The notes: generated by a model not told the origin, from the sequence alone. A DNA stretch of 64,000 bases from Devosia ginsengisoli (GCF_024707105.1 NZ_JANQAJ010000002.1:1-64000); one strand, 5' to 3'; counted from the first letter of the stretch, positions 18,856-28,699 are shown. Numbers and translations: made by a program.

Positions 18856-19787
18856 CAGGCAAAACTCCCGAAGCGGGTCAGCAGGTTGTCGGTCATGAAG
18901 GCGAAAAACACGATGAACAGATAGCTCAGCGAGTAGTTGAAGAGCGTGCGGGCGGCCTTGCGCATGGCTACGTCCTCATCCGTCCGCAGCAGCCGCCAGG
19001 CCAGCAACACGAAGGATGCGCCAGTAATCACGGCAACGGTGGTGTAGATCCAGCCGGCGAAACCGAACCAGGTCGGCAGCATGGCGGATGCAGCCAGGAT
19101 CAGGGTGTAGACGAAGATCTGAACCTTGGTCGATGCATTGCCCACGACATTGGGCATCATCGGCACGCCGGCAGCGCCATAGTCGGACTGCTTGTAGAGC
19201 GCCAGCGCCCAGAAATGCGGCGGGGTCCACAGGAAGATGATGAGGAACAGCACGACGCTCTCGAAGGAGACCGTGCCGGTAACAGCGGCCCAGCCGACGA
19301 CCGGCGGGAAGGCGCCGGCAGCGCCGCCGATGACGATGTTCTGCGGCGTCGAGCGCTTGAGCCACATCGTATAGATGACGGCATAGAAGAAAATGGTGAA
19401 GGCCAGGAGGCCCGCAGCGACCCAGTTGGTCGCCAGGCCCAGCAGCGCTACCGAGAAGACCGACAGCACCAGGCCGAAAACCAGTGCCTCTTCCTTGGCC
19501 ATGCGGCCGGCCGGAATGGGGCGGTTCTGGGTGCGGCTCATGATGGCGTCGATATCGGCGTCGTACCACATGTTCAGCGCGCCGGAGGCGCCGGCACCGA
19601 TGGCGATGCAGGCGATGGCGATGATGCCGATAAACGGATTGATGCCACCAGGCGCCACCACCAGACCGACGATGGCGGTAAACACGACCAGCTGCATGAC
19701 CGATGGCTTCAGCAGCGCAAGGTAATCCTCCACGCGTGCTTCGCCGGCCATGCCGGGCAGGTTCCTGCTATCGTCGATCAGAGCCAA
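18855..19787 (-). CDS. ctaB: Heme o synthase (protoheme IX farnesyltransferase)
   Basis: This 310-residue UbiA-type membrane prenyltransferase farnesylates heme b to heme o, the precursor of heme a. The first Asp-rich motif is [30 protein letters not shown] and [13 protein letters not shown] are conserved. I choose TTG at 19787 because AGGAAAG lies about 8 bases upstream; the frame is open to 19916 but the extra part has no family resemblance. It is in the cox operon, 53 bases after ctaD. Confidence 0.93.
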   Translation of the reverse strand: MALIDDSRNLPGMAGEARVEDYLALLKPSVMQLVVFTAIVGLVVAPGGINPFIGIIAIACIAIGAGASGALNMWYDADIDAIMSRTQNRPIPAGRMAKEEALVFGLVLSVFSVALLGLATNWVAAGLLAFTIFFYAVIYTMWLKRSTPQNIVIGGAAGAFPPVVGWAAVTGTVSFESVVLFLIIFLWTPPHFWALALYKQSDYGAAGVPMMPNVVGNASTKVQIFVYTLILAASAMLPTWFGFAGWIYTTVAVITGASFVLLAWRLLRTDEDVAMRKAARTLFNYSLSYLFIVFFAFMTDNLLTRFGSFA

Positions 19788-19840
19788 TGGGCTTGCTTTC
19801 CTGCTGGTTGGCGGGCCGCGCGGACGCGGCCCGGATGGTC

Positions 19841-21538
19841 TTAATGCGCGTTGGTCGAGTCGATCCTGGGCAGAGTGGTGAACTGGTGGAACGGCGGCGG
19901 GCTGGACAGGGTCCATTCCAGCGTGGTCGCACCTTCACCCCACGGATTGTCACCGGCCGGGCGCTTCTTACGGGCGGCTTCCCAGGTCGCGTAGAAGAAG
20001 ATGACCATGGCGACAAAGGTGATGTAGTAGCCGATCGAAGACACGCGATTGAACATGCCGAACGCGTCGGGATAGTCGATGTAACGACGCGGCATGCCGG
20101 CGAGGCCGAGGAAGTGCTGCGGGAAGAAGATCAGGTTCACACCAACGAACATGATCCAGAAATGCGCCTGGGCCAGGAACTCGTTGTACATGTAGCCGAA
20201 CATCTTGGGGTACCAGTAGTACCAACCCGCAAAGATCGAGAACACGGCGCCCAGCGACAGCACGTAGTGGAAGTGGGCAACCACATAATAGGTGTCGTGC
20301 AGGGCACGGTCGGCACCGGCATTGGCGAGCACCACACCGGTCACACCACCAACGGTGAACAGGAAGATGAAGCCGATGGCCCAGAGCATGGGCGACTTGA
20401 AGGTGATCGAGCCGCCCCACATGGTGGCGATCCAACTGAAGATCTTGATGCCGGTCGGCACCGCGATCACCATGGTGGCAGCCACGAAGTAGCGCTGCAC
20501 ATCAAGGCTGAGGCCGGTCGTGTACATGTGGTGCGCCCACACGACGAAACCGACGAAGCCGATGGCCACCATGGCATAGGCCATGGCCATGTAGCCGAAG
20601 ATCGGCTTGCGGCTGAAGGTCGACACGATGTGGCTGACCATGCCGAAGCCCGGCAGGATCATGATGTACACTTCGGGGTGACCGAAGAACCAGAACAGGT
20701 GCTGGAACAGTACCGGATCACCACCCTCGGCCGGCCGGAAGAAGGCCGTGCCGAAATTGCGGTCGGTCAGCAGCATGGTGATGCCACCAGCCAGAACAGG
20801 CAGCGACAGCAGCAGCAGGAAGGCCGTGACCAGCACGGACCAGGCAAAGAGCGGCATCTTGTGCAGCGTCATGCCCGGCGCGCGCATATTGAAGATGGTG
20901 GTGATCAGGTTGATCGACCCCAGGATCGAGCTGATACCCGCGATGTGCAGCGACAGGATGACGAAATCCATGGCCGGGCCGGGATGGCCGGTGGTCGACA
21001 GCGGCGGATAGGCCGTCCAGCCGCCACCGAAGCCCAGCGCGCCGGGGCCAGCGCCCTCGAAGAACATGGAGGCGATCAGCAGGAGGAAGGACGGAGGCAG
21101 CAGCCAGAACGCGATATTGTTGATACGCGGGAAGGCCGTATCCGGCGCACCGATCATCAGCGGCGCGAAATAGTTGGCAAAGCCGCCCATAGTGGCAGGC
21201 ATCACCGCGAAGAAGATCATGATCAGGGCGTGCGCACTGGTGAACACATTGTACATGTGCTTGCCGGCGTCGAGCGCTTCGCCGCCTTCCACGCCATAGG
21301 CCATGCTGGCCAGGCCATGGAAAATCTGGATGCCGGGCTCCTGCAGCTCCATGCGCATGAAGCCGGACAGGATGCCGCCAACCACCCCCGCCACGATGGC
21401 GAAGATCAGGTACATCACGCCGATGTCCTTGTGATTGGTCGAATAGACCCAGCGGCGCCAGCCAGTGGGCTCGTGAGCATGCGCGGCGTGGTCGTGTCCA
21501 GTCGCGTGGGCTTCGAGGTGAGCGGTAGTATCAGCCAT
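19841..21538 (-). CDS. ctaD: Cytochrome c oxidase subunit I
   Basis: This 565-residue catalytic subunit of aa3 oxidase binds heme a, heme a3 and Cu[15 protein letters not shown] starts the first helix. [19 protein letters not shown] and [13 protein letters not shown] carry CuB and heme ligands, and [20 protein letters not shown] is conserved. Many membrane helices are evident. It follows ctaC by 21 bases. Confidence 0.98.
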   Translation of the reverse strand: MADTTAHLEAHATGHDHAAHAHEPTGWRRWVYSTNHKDIGVMYLIFAIVAGVVGGILSGFMRMELQEPGIQIFHGLASMAYGVEGGEALDAGKHMYNVFTSAHALIMIFFAVMPATMGGFANYFAPLMIGAPDTAFPRINNIAFWLLPPSFLLLIASMFFEGAGPGALGFGGGWTAYPPLSTTGHPGPAMDFVILSLHIAGISSILGSINLITTIFNMRAPGMTLHKMPLFAWSVLVTAFLLLLSLPVLAGGITMLLTDRNFGTAFFRPAEGGDPVLFQHLFWFFGHPEVYIMILPGFGMVSHIVSTFSRKPIFGYMAMAYAMVAIGFVGFVVWAHHMYTTGLSLDVQRYFVAATMVIAVPTGIKIFSWIATMWGGSITFKSPMLWAIGFIFLFTVGGVTGVVLANAGADRALHDTYYVVAHFHYVLSLGAVFSIFAGWYYWYPKMFGYMYNEFLAQAHFWIMFVGVNLIFFPQHFLGLAGMPRRYIDYPDAFGMFNRVSSIGYYITFVAMVIFFYATWEAARKKRPAGDNPWGEGATTLEWTLSSPPPFHQFTTLPRIDSTNAH

Positions 21539-21559
21539 GATTAAGTCCCCTGACCCTTC

Positions 21560-22483
21560 TTACTGCACAGCCGCGAGGGTGGCGTTGGCAGCGTCGTAGT
21601 CGCCGCCCTCGAACGCCGCCATGTAGGTTGCGAATTCTTCCTTGGTGACGACGCGCACGGCGATCGGCATGAAGGCATGATCCTTGCCGCAAAGCTCGGA
21701 GCACTGACCGTAATAGATGCCGGTCTCGCGGGCGTTGAACCAGGTTTCGTTCAGGCGGCCGGGCACGGCATCGATCTTGATGCCGAAGGACGGAACGGCA
21801 AAGGCATGGATAACGCCGGTCGGATCGGCGGTGATCTGCATGCGCACGGTAGTATCGACCGGCACGACGAGCTCGTTATCGACGGCCAACAGGCGCGGCT
21901 GGCCCGGCTTGCTGGCAGCACGATCTTCTTCGTTCAGCATCAGCGAGGTCAGGGCCACGCCCTGGTCGACATATTCATAGTCCCAATACCACTGCTGGCC
22001 GGTGGCCTTGACGGTGAGTTCGGGGGCAGGAACCTCGACTTCGCCGAAGGAGAAGATGTTCGAGCCGAGATATTTGCGCTCGCCATCGGGCGTCGTGAGC
22101 TGGTCGCTCAACACGCCGAAAGAGGGGATGGCGATGATGATGAGGATAACGACAGGCAGGACCGTCCAGACGATCTCGACCAGGGTATTGTGGGTGAAGG
22201 CAGCCGGCACCGGGTTCCGCTTGGCATTGTAGCGGAAGACGATCCACAGGATCAGCGCCAGCACGAGGATGACGATGAAGCTGATGGTCCACATCAGGAT
22301 GCCATCATGGAAGACCGTGATGGAGTCCATGATCGGCGTCACCGAACGCTGCAGGTGGAACTGCCCGGGAAGCGGATGGCCGGCGGTGTAGCCGGCTTCT
22401 TCCTGCGCGACGGCCAGAGCCGGACTCAGCGCCATTGCGGCCGCCGAAAGAGCCCCCATCTTTTTCAAGAACTGCCCGGTCAC
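21560..22483 (-). CDS. ctaC: Cytochrome c oxidase subunit II
   Basis: This 307-residue protein has a signal peptide ending near ALAVAQ, two membrane helices, and a periplasmic cupredoxin domain with the binuclear CuA site in YYGQCSELCGKDHAFMPI. VKATGQQWYWDYEY is the conserved electron-entry region. It is the first gene of the leftward cox operon, so the operon promoter should lie in the 324-bp gap upstream. Confidence 0.97.
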   Translation of the reverse strand: MTGQFLKKMGALSAAAMALSPALAVAQEEAGYTAGHPLPGQFHLQRSVTPIMDSITVFHDGILMWTISFIVILVLALILWIVFRYNAKRNPVPAAFTHNTLVEIVWTVLPVVILIIIAIPSFGVLSDQLTTPDGERKYLGSNIFSFGEVEVPAPELTVKATGQQWYWDYEYVDQGVALTSLMLNEEDRAASKPGQPRLLAVDNELVVPVDTTVRMQITADPTGVIHAFAVPSFGIKIDAVPGRLNETWFNARETGIYYGQCSELCGKDHAFMPIAVRVVTKEEFATYMAAFEGGDYDAANATLAAVQ

Positions 22484-22807
22484 CTAAACCCCCTGTCGAC
22501 TTCAATTGGTGCATCCACACCGGGATTGAGGGGCAAAAACAGCGGCATAGCAAACGCCGCCCCGACTCAACCTCGGAGCGAAAAACTCTTCTCCGACCTA
22601 AATCACATCGGAAACGCCAAGTCCATTGCAGCAAGCGGGGCGGCAACTGCGTCATATTGCGCGGCCCTATCTGGCCCATGCCTCACCGCTGCCGCAGTTT
22701 GGCCGGCATATCCCCAGCAAATCCGGGCCTTGGTTGACTTGGTCCCCTGCCTGTCGGAAACAGGAAAAGCCTCGCGTTGGCGCGCGATTCGTCGGGAGAA
22801 TTGTAGA
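22484..22807. other. Intergenic region between divergent ctaC and ialB-type genes
   Basis: This gap of 324 bases separates two divergently transcribed genes and must carry both promoters. I see no convincing open frame, no repeat-family member and no promoter pair good enough to call. Confidence 0.5.
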
Positions 22808-23320
22808 GTGAAGCGGATTGTGAAGCACTGTCTGGCCGGGCTGGGCCTTGCCCTGGCGGTTGTCGGGACAATGGCCGGTACCAGCTCCGGCCAGGGCGTG
22901 GTGCGCGCCCAGTATGGTGACTGGCAGATGAGCTGCGATACGCCGCCCGGCGCCAGTTTCGAGCAATGCGCCATCATCCAGAATGTGATGGCGGAAGATC
23001 AGCCCAATGTGGGCCTGTCGGTCATCGTGCTGCGCACGGCCGACCGCGAGGCGCGCCTGCTGCGCGTGCTGGCGCCGCTCGGCGTGCTGCTGCCCAACGG
23101 GCTCGGACTTAATGTCGACGGACAGGATATGGGGCGCGTCGCCTTCGTGCGCTGCCTGCCCAATGGCTGCATCGCCGAGGTCGTGCTGGATGACAGCCTG
23201 ATCGAGACACTGTCCAATGGCACCGACGCGATCTTCGTCGTGTTCAAGACGCCGGAGGAAGGCATCGGCATTCCGGTGTCGCTCAATGGCTTCAAGGACG
23301 GGTTTGCCCAGCTCCCCTGA
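22808..23320 (+). CDS. Invasion-associated locus B (IalB) family protein
   Basis: This 170-residue protein begins at GTG 22808 with GGGAGA about 9 bases upstream. It has a signal peptide (IVKHCLAGLGLALAVVGTMA), followed by the family features YGDWQMSCDTPPG, EQCAIIQN and RCLPNGCIAEV with paired cysteines. IalB was first described in Bartonella as an erythrocyte invasion factor, but homologues are common in free-living Hyphomicrobiales, where the role is unclear. A PilZ gene follows after 18 bases. Confidence 0.88.
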   Translation: MKRIVKHCLAGLGLALAVVGTMAGTSSGQGVVRAQYGDWQMSCDTPPGASFEQCAIIQNVMAEDQPNVGLSVIVLRTADREARLLRVLAPLGVLLPNGLGLNVDGQDMGRVAFVRCLPNGCIAEVVLDDSLIETLSNGTDAIFVVFKTPEEGIGIPVSLNGFKDGFAQLP

Positions 23321-23338
23321 TCGCGGAGGGATTGTCCA

Positions 23339-23593
23339 TTGACCGAGGAAGAACGTCGCGCCGTCATTCGCCACCGCACCCTCAAGGGCGGGCGTATCGT
23401 CACCAATGGCGGCTTTTCAACGCTGCAATGCACCGTCCGCAACCTGTCCGAAGCCGGAGCAAGACTGCGGATAGCCAGCATTATCGGCATTCCCGATACG
23501 TTCGAGCTGCTGCTGGATGACGGCCAGAAATTTGCCTGCCGGGCGATCTGGAAGACCGAGACCGAGATGGGCGTCAGTTTCGAGCAAACCTGA
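23339..23593 (+). CDS. Small PilZ domain protein
   Basis: This 84-residue protein starts at TTG 23339 with GGAGGGA upstream. The c-di-GMP-binding features are an N-terminal RRAVIRHRT and a central VRNLSEAGARLR, which fits the RxxxR and (D/N)xSxxG motifs of PilZ. It consists of the PilZ domain only, a common form in this order. Together with the EAL protein at 9062-11942 it indicates c-di-GMP signalling. It is probably cotranscribed with the IalB gene. Confidence 0.87.
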   Translation: MTEEERRAVIRHRTLKGGRIVTNGGFSTLQCTVRNLSEAGARLRIASIIGIPDTFELLLDDGQKFACRAIWKTETEMGVSFEQT

Positions 23594-23600
23594 CAAAAAA

Positions 23601-23720
23601 GCCGGACAAGCGCGCAAGGCGCCGGTCCGGCAAGTCATCAGGAAACGGGATCGGCAGAAGGCCGACCCAGGGGACCGGCGGCAAACCGGTCCGAACGGGA
23701 TCGACCACGGGTCGACCCGG
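23601..23720. other. Cluster of four small stem-loops
   Basis: Directly after the PilZ stop come short inverted repeats: 23601-23607 with 23625-23631 (7 bp), 23651-23655 with 23661-23665 (5 bp), 23672-23678 with 23686-23692 (7 bp), and 23701-23705 with 23711-23715 (5 bp). The first is preceded by A6. They could be a 3' structured region or a small RNA; the sequence matches no RNA family I recognise. Confidence 0.35.
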
Positions 23721-23814
23721 GAGATGGCACGAGCGCTCGCAAGGATTGTCCGTACCAACAAGAAAGCGCCAGCTGGAGGTCGGGCCGGCGCAAGCTCGAA
23801 ATTCGTGGCGCCGA

Positions 23815-24072
23815 TCAGGCGTAGGCGTTGCGGGCGCGCGCAGCGTTGAGGATCGGGCCGGCATGGGCTCCGGAGGCCAGTGCGGCGACCACATCGTCGC
23901 GCGAGACGCCCAGATCGTTCAGTTGTTCATGATCGAGGTCCAGCAAGGCCGACAACGCTGCCCGACGGGCACGAGCGGCCTGCGCCTTGGCGATCCAGCG
24001 CGCGAAGGCGACAAATGGATTGGCGGGCGTGGCGGGCGCAAGTGACCGCTCGCCGGGAAGCGAGAGAGCCAT
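23815..24072 (-). CDS. DUF1127 domain protein
   Basis: This 85-residue protein is rich in Ala and Arg and ends with the DUF1127 core (LLDLDHEQLNDLGVSRDDVV). It is transcribed divergently from a LysR gene, an arrangement often seen in Hyphomicrobiales. Short Arg-rich DUF1127 proteins have been linked to RNA turnover and to carbon and phosphate metabolism in Agrobacterium. This one is longer than the about 47-residue type and is not strongly basic at its C terminus. Confidence 0.85.
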   Translation of the reverse strand: MALSLPGERSLAPATPANPFVAFARWIAKAQAARARRAALSALLDLDHEQLNDLGVSRDDVVAALASGAHAGPILNAARARNAYA

Positions 24073-24221
24073 GATAGTCTCCAGTCATGTGGTTGTGCCG
24101 AAGGGAGGTCGGCGGGATTCGACGCTATTGCGCCGATGCTGTTGAGTTAGCGCTCTGGACATCCATTCGTCCAACAAATAGATTTCATTCGCTCTATCAA
24201 TTTGGGTGATGGAAGAACGCC

Positions 24222-25109
24222 ATGACGGCCCCCCTCGATCTCGACCAGCTCCAGAGCTTCTGTGCCATCGCCGATTGCGGCAGCTTCACCGAGGCCGCGC
24301 GGCGCGTGAACAAGACCCAGTCCGCCGTGTCGATGCAGATCAAGCGGCTTGAGGAACGGCTCGGCCAAGCCCTGCTGACCCGCGACGGGCGCAGCGTGAC
24401 GCTGACCCTGCATGGCGAGGCGCTCTATTCCCGCGCCCGCAAGATGCTGCGCACCAATGCCGAGATTCTCGACCATTTCTCTGATGGCGACCTGGCGGGT
24501 TCGATCCGCTTCGGCGTGCCTGACGATTATGCGGTGCGCCTGCTGCCGGTGATCCTGTCCAGCTTCCAGCGCACGCATCCGAAAATCGCGGTCGACGTGG
24601 CCTGCATGGCCTCCGAGCACCTGCTCGAGGGCATGCGCGCCGGGCGCTATGACCTGATCGTCTTCACGCAGGGGACCGAGCAGAATTACGGTGAGCTGTT
24701 CCGCACCGAAAAGATGTTCTGGGTGGCCAGCCATGGCGGACGGGCGTTGGCGAGCGAGCCGTTGGCGATTGCCTGCGGGCCGCAATATTGCATCTGGCGC
24801 AAGGACGCGATGGAAGCGCTGGACCGCAGCAACAAGGACTATCGCGTGGCCTATACCTCGTCCAACGCCACGGCCATATCGAGCGCCGTGCTGTCCGACC
24901 TGGCCGTGGGCTTTCTGCCGGAAAGCGCCTTGCAGCCGGGGATGCGCGTGGTCAATGACGAAATCGGCCTGCCCCGGCTCGACGATGCCCAGATCGCGCT
25001 CAAGCGCGCCAGCCATGCCTATGGCGGCATCTATGATGCGCTGGCCAACCATATCGTGCAGTCGATGGGGAACCTGGATACGCCCAAGTCGGCGGAAGCG
25101 GCGGAGTAG
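24222..25109 (+). CDS. LysR family transcriptional regulator
   Basis: This 295-residue protein has an N-terminal winged helix-turn-helix (GSFTEAARRVNKTQSAVSMQ) and a LysR effector-binding domain from about residue 90. The ATG at 24222 gives the standard length. It is divergent from the DUF1127 gene and probably controls it and itself from the 149-bp gap between them (inference). The inducer is unknown. Confidence 0.93.
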   Translation: MTAPLDLDQLQSFCAIADCGSFTEAARRVNKTQSAVSMQIKRLEERLGQALLTRDGRSVTLTLHGEALYSRARKMLRTNAEILDHFSDGDLAGSIRFGVPDDYAVRLLPVILSSFQRTHPKIAVDVACMASEHLLEGMRAGRYDLIVFTQGTEQNYGELFRTEKMFWVASHGGRALASEPLAIACGPQYCIWRKDAMEALDRSNKDYRVAYTSSNATAISSAVLSDLAVGFLPESALQPGMRVVNDEIGLPRLDDAQIALKRASHAYGGIYDALANHIVQSMGNLDTPKSAEAAE

Positions 25110-25129
25110 ATCCTTACCCAAACTCGATC

Positions 25130-25213
25130 GTCACCCTCGGGCTTGACCCGAGGGCTCTTCACTTATGGAGCCCCCGGTAAGTATAGAGCCCTCGGGTCAA
25201 GCCCGAGGGTGAC
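25130..25213. repeat. 29-bp perfect inverted repeat, intergenic palindromic element
   Basis: Positions 25130-25158 and 25185-25213 are exact reverse complements. Each arm is itself nearly palindromic (CCTCGGGCTTGACCCGAGG). It lies between the LysR gene and xseA, both transcribed rightward, and could act as a terminator or processing site in addition to being a repetitive element. Confidence 0.85.
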
Positions 25214-25277
25214 GGCCGGTGGGTATAGCGAGGCACCCGGCCCTTGACCGGACTCAGCAATTGCCGCACCAGAGGGC

Positions 25278-26891
25278 ATGGCCGATACCCTGACCAATGC
25301 CGCCGAATTTTCCGTCAGCGAGATCGCTCAGGCGGTCAAGCGCACGGTCGAGGACGAATTCGGCCATGTGCGCGTGCGCGGCGAGATTTCGGGCTTTCGC
25401 GGCCAGCACGCCTCGGGCCACGCCTATTTCACGCTGAAGGACGAGAATGCGGCGATCGACGCCGTGGTGTGGAAGACCAGCTATGCCCGCCTGACCTTCA
25501 AGCCGCAGGAAGGGCTCGAAGTCATTGCCACCGGACGACTGACAACCTTTCCACGCTCGTCGAAATACCAGATCGTCATCGACAATATCGAGCCGGCCGG
25601 CGCCGGGGCGCTCATGGCGCTGCTGGAAGAGCGGCGGCGCAAGCTTCATGCCGAGGGACTGTTCGCCCGCGAGCGCAAGCGGCCCCTGCCCTATCTGCCG
25701 CGCGTCATCGGGGTGATCACCTCGCCGACCGGGGCCGTCATCCGCGATATCCTCCATCGCCTGGCGGACCGCTTTCCCAGCCATGTGCTCGTGTGGCCGG
25801 TGCGGGTGCAGGGCGATACCTGTGCGCCCGAAGTGGTCAATGCCATCGAGGGCTTCAACGCGCTGCTGCCCGATGGGCCGATCCCCCGGCCCGACCTGCT
25901 GATCGTGGCGCGCGGGGGCGGCTCCATCGAGGACCTCTGGGGCTTCAATGAGGAAGCGGTGGTGCGGGCGGTTGCGGCCAGCGGCATTCCCATCATTTCC
26001 GCCGTGGGGCACGAGACCGACACGACGCTGGTGGACTATGCCTCGGATATGCGGGCACCGACGCCGACGGCTGCCGCCGAGGCGGCGGTGCCGGTGCGTA
26101 TCGAGCTGATCGGCTATGTCGATGACCTTGGCTCGCGTCAGCGGCAGGGCGCGCGGCGCATTGCCGGCAGCGCCCGCGACCGGCTGCGTGCCGCCAGTGC
26201 CGGCCTGCCGCGGCCGGCCGACCTGGTGTCCACCCAACGCCAGCGGCTCGACCATGCGGCGAGCAATCTCTTTGCCGGGCTGCGCCATTCGGTGCAGGAC
26301 CACCGCGTGCGGCTGTCGCGCGTCGAACCGCGGCTGGCGCCGCAATTGCTGGCGCGGCGGCAGTCGGAATTCGGCGAGCGGCTGGCCAACCTCTCGCTGC
26401 GCGCCGATGCTGGCCTGCGCAAGACGGTGGACCGGGCGCGGCTGACCTATGATCCGCGCGCCGAACGGCTGGGGAACTCGGCGCTTCGGCTGGTTGAGCG
26501 CAAGCGCGCGCAGCTCGACGCCGTCGGACCGAAGCTGTCGGCCAATACGCTGCGGGCGGAACTGCGCCACGGGCAGACGCGGCTGGGACCGCTAGGGACA
26601 CGGCTTTACGCGAGCATGTTGCAAGGGCTGAGCCTGCGCGGGGCGGCTCTCGCCCAGGCCGGCAAGCTGCTCGACTCGCTCAGCTACAAGAGCGTGCTGG
26701 CGCGGGGCTATGCCGTCATCAAGGATGCCGAAGGCAACCTGGTGCATGAACGGGCCGGCCTGCTGCCGGGCGCGCCCATCGCCATCGAATTTGCCGATGG
26801 CGAGGTCGGGGCGACGATTTCGGGCAGCCCCGTCATAAAGAAGAAGCCACGTCCGCAATCGGACAGCGACGCGCAGGAAAGCCTCTTTTGA
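25278..26891 (+). CDS. xseA: Exodeoxyribonuclease VII large subunit
   Basis: This 537-residue subunit degrades single-stranded DNA to oligonucleotides, in complex with XseB. It has an N-terminal OB fold (VRVRGEISGFRGQHASGHAY), the catalytic region RPDLLIVARGGGSIEDLWGF and ISAVGHETDTTLVDYASD, and a long helical C-terminal half. It is slightly longer than the E. coli enzyme, as usual for this order. xseB is not in the window. DUF2093 follows after 49 bases. Confidence 0.96.
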   Translation: MADTLTNAAEFSVSEIAQAVKRTVEDEFGHVRVRGEISGFRGQHASGHAYFTLKDENAAIDAVVWKTSYARLTFKPQEGLEVIATGRLTTFPRSSKYQIVIDNIEPAGAGALMALLEERRRKLHAEGLFARERKRPLPYLPRVIGVITSPTGAVIRDILHRLADRFPSHVLVWPVRVQGDTCAPEVVNAIEGFNALLPDGPIPRPDLLIVARGGGSIEDLWGFNEEAVVRAVAASGIPIISAVGHETDTTLVDYASDMRAPTPTAAAEAAVPVRIELIGYVDDLGSRQRQGARRIAGSARDRLRAASAGLPRPADLVSTQRQRLDHAASNLFAGLRHSVQDHRVRLSRVEPRLAPQLLARRQSEFGERLANLSLRADAGLRKTVDRARLTYDPRAERLGNSALRLVERKRAQLDAVGPKLSANTLRAELRHGQTRLGPLGTRLYASMLQGLSLRGAALAQAGKLLDSLSYKSVLARGYAVIKDAEGNLVHERAGLLPGAPIAIEFADGEVGATISGSPVIKKKPRPQSDSDAQESLF

Positions 26892-26940
26892 TCTGACCCG
26901 TAGATCGCTATATCGGGGCGAAGGTTGAAGGGATGCCAGA

Positions 26941-27162
26941 ATGAACATCTTCGACAAAGGCTTTGCACCCACCGAGGCGGTCATCCGTTATCTCGACGGC
27001 GACTATGTGGTGCTCAAACCCGGCAGTTTCGTGCGCTGCGCCATCACGCAGAAGCCCATTCCGCTCGATGAGCTGTTCTACTGGAGCGTCGACCGACAGG
27101 AACCCTATGCCGATGCCGTGGCGGCCCATACCGCCTTCGAGCGCTTCGGCCGCGGAGCCTGA
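26941..27162 (+). CDS. DUF2093 domain protein
   Basis: This 73-residue protein matches DUF2093 throughout (ACFDKG-like start NIFDKGFAPTEAVIRYLDGD, then GSFVRCAITQKPIPLDELFYW). The family is largely confined to Alphaproteobacteria and is often found next to xseA. Function is unknown. It is followed after 2 bases by the LpxB-related gene. Confidence 0.88.
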   Translation: MNIFDKGFAPTEAVIRYLDGDYVVLKPGSFVRCAITQKPIPLDELFYWSVDRQEPYADAVAAHTAFERFGRGA

Positions 27163-27164
27163 CG

Positions 27165-28313
27165 GTGGAGGCCGAAGCGTCGGGCCCAAGCCGGTTCCTG
27201 TTCATTTCCAATGGCCATGGCGAGGACGCCATTGCGGCCGCCATCGTGGCCAAGATGCCCAAGACGGTCGTGGTGGAAGCCTATCCGATGATCGGGGCGG
27301 GCAATGCCTATGCCGGTATCTGCCCTGTCGTGGGGCCACGGGCCACCCTGGCCTCGGAAGGCTGGCGCAACGTCAAGGGGTCGCTGCGGCGTGACATCAT
27401 CACCGGAGGGCTCGGCACGGTGCCGCCGGCCCTCAATTTCCTGCGCAGGATCAACGGCAAGTATGATCGCGTGGTGGTGGTGGGCGACATGGTGGGCGTG
27501 CTGGCATGCTATTTCACCGGGCATCGCGGGCTCTATTATCTGGATGTCTACAAGACGGGCTCGGCACGGCTCTATTCCGCCGCCGAGCGCTGGACCATCA
27601 AGCAGGCCTGCAAGACCGTGTTCTGCCGCGCCGACAACCTGGCGCGCTCGCTCGAGCATATCGGCGTCGATGCCCGCTCGGCCGGCAATGTAATGATGGA
27701 TGCCATTCCCCACGGGGATTATGACGCGCAGGCGCGGCGGCAGCGGCCGCTGGCGGTGACGCTGCTGCCGGGCAGCCGGGCGCTGACATCAGAGAGCTTT
27801 GCGCTGCAGGTGGCGGCCCTGCGCGCCCTGCCCGCCGAGCTGCGGCCCGACATGTTCCTGGCGGTTGCCGGCAGTATCAGTGTCGACGAGCTGGCCCGGA
27901 AGGCCGGGCTCAAGCGCACCACCATGCTGAGCGTCGAATCCGCCGATCTGGGGGAATTGTCGGATGGAGACATCACCATCCACATGGCCCGGGGCGGAGC
28001 GATGGGCAATCTGCTGGCGGTTTCCGACCTGGTGCTGTCGCAGGCCGGCACGGCCACGGTGCAGGCGCTGGGGCTGGGCAAGCCCGCCATCACCTTCGTC
28101 AATCCGCGCGACCGCCGCTCCCGCTTCAACGATGAGCAGATGCTGTTCGGGGACGCGCGGACGGTGGTTGCGGCAGAGGCTCCGGCCGTTGGGGCGGCGT
28201 TGCGCAAGCTGCTTGATGATGACGAGGAACGGCGGCGGCTGGCCAATATCGGGCGTCAGAGGATTGGCGGGCCGGGGGCGATGGCCGCGATTGTCGAGAC
28301 GCTGGCGGGGTAA
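27165..28313 (+). CDS. Lipid-A-disaccharide synthase-related glycosyltransferase-like protein
   Basis: This 382-residue protein starts at GTG 27165. It has a Rossmann-like N terminus (FLFISNGHGEDAIAAAIV), LLPGSRALTSESFALQVAAL, and the nucleotide-sugar-binding region LSQAGTATVQALGLGKPAI. These features place it in the LpxB-related family (relative of lipid A disaccharide synthase), not in true LpxB. The substrate is unknown. It is tightly packed behind DUF2093 and followed by a palindromic element. Confidence 0.83.
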   Translation: MEAEASGPSRFLFISNGHGEDAIAAAIVAKMPKTVVVEAYPMIGAGNAYAGICPVVGPRATLASEGWRNVKGSLRRDIITGGLGTVPPALNFLRRINGKYDRVVVVGDMVGVLACYFTGHRGLYYLDVYKTGSARLYSAAERWTIKQACKTVFCRADNLARSLEHIGVDARSAGNVMMDAIPHGDYDAQARRQRPLAVTLLPGSRALTSESFALQVAALRALPAELRPDMFLAVAGSISVDELARKAGLKRTTMLSVESADLGELSDGDITIHMARGGAMGNLLAVSDLVLSQAGTATVQALGLGKPAITFVNPRDRRSRFNDEQMLFGDARTVVAAEAPAVGAALRKLLDDDEERRRLANIGRQRIGGPGAMAAIVETLAG

Positions 28314-28314
28314 G

Positions 28315-28446
28315 TGCCACGCCCTCGTGGTTCGAGGCTCGCAAGAGCTCGCACCTCACCATGAGGGCTACTGGGAGTGCTGAGTTTACAGTAGCCCTCA
28401 TGGTGAGGTGCGCTTCTTCAGCGCCTCGAACCACGAGGGCGTGGCA
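28315..28446. repeat. Intergenic palindromic element, family A (full copy)
   Basis: The left end TGCCACGCCCTCGTGGTTCG (28315) is the reverse complement of the right end finishing at 28446, and the inner parts CACCTCACCATGAGGGCTAC and GTAGCCCTCATGGTGAGGTG also pair. Another full copy lies at 44111-44240 and half copies at 31420-31463, 51210-51243 and 56632-56716. It lies between two convergent genes. Confidence 0.85.
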
Positions 28447-28453
28447 TGATGCC

Positions 28454-28699
28454 TTACGGCTTGTGGGTTTCGGGCTCCAGCAGGCGGTGCAGGTGGACGA
28501 TGAAGTAGCGTGTCTGGGCGCTGTCCACGGTCATCTGGGCCTTCTGCTTCCACACCGCATAGGCCGCGGCATAGTTGGGATAGAGGCCGACGATATCGAC
28601 CTTGTCGAGGTCGGTGAAGGTCACGCCTTCGAGGCTCGACAGCTCGCCGCCGATGACGAGATGCAGCAACTGCTTGGAGGGAACTTCTTTTTCAGCCAT
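28454..28699 (-). CDS. DUF4170 domain protein
   Basis: This 81-residue protein matches DUF4170 (LLHLVIGGELSSLEGVTF, GLYPNYAAAYAVWKQKAQ, RYFIVHLHRLLEP). The family is typical of Hyphomicrobiales and commonly sits directly after the cysQ-type phosphatase gene, which it overlaps here by 8 bases. Function is unknown; the conserved linkage suggests a role near PAP metabolism (inference). Confidence 0.87.
   Translation of the reverse strand: MAEKEVPSKQLLHLVIGGELSSLEGVTFTDLDKVDIVGLYPNYAAAYAVWKQKAQMTVDSAQTRYFIVHLHRLLEPETHKP

Noticed and set aside
19703..21544. Rightward open frame of over 600 codons opposite ctaD
   Set aside because: It mirrors the cytochrome oxidase gene; the composition (His, Asp, Gln, Gly) is typical of antisense frames in GC-rich DNA.
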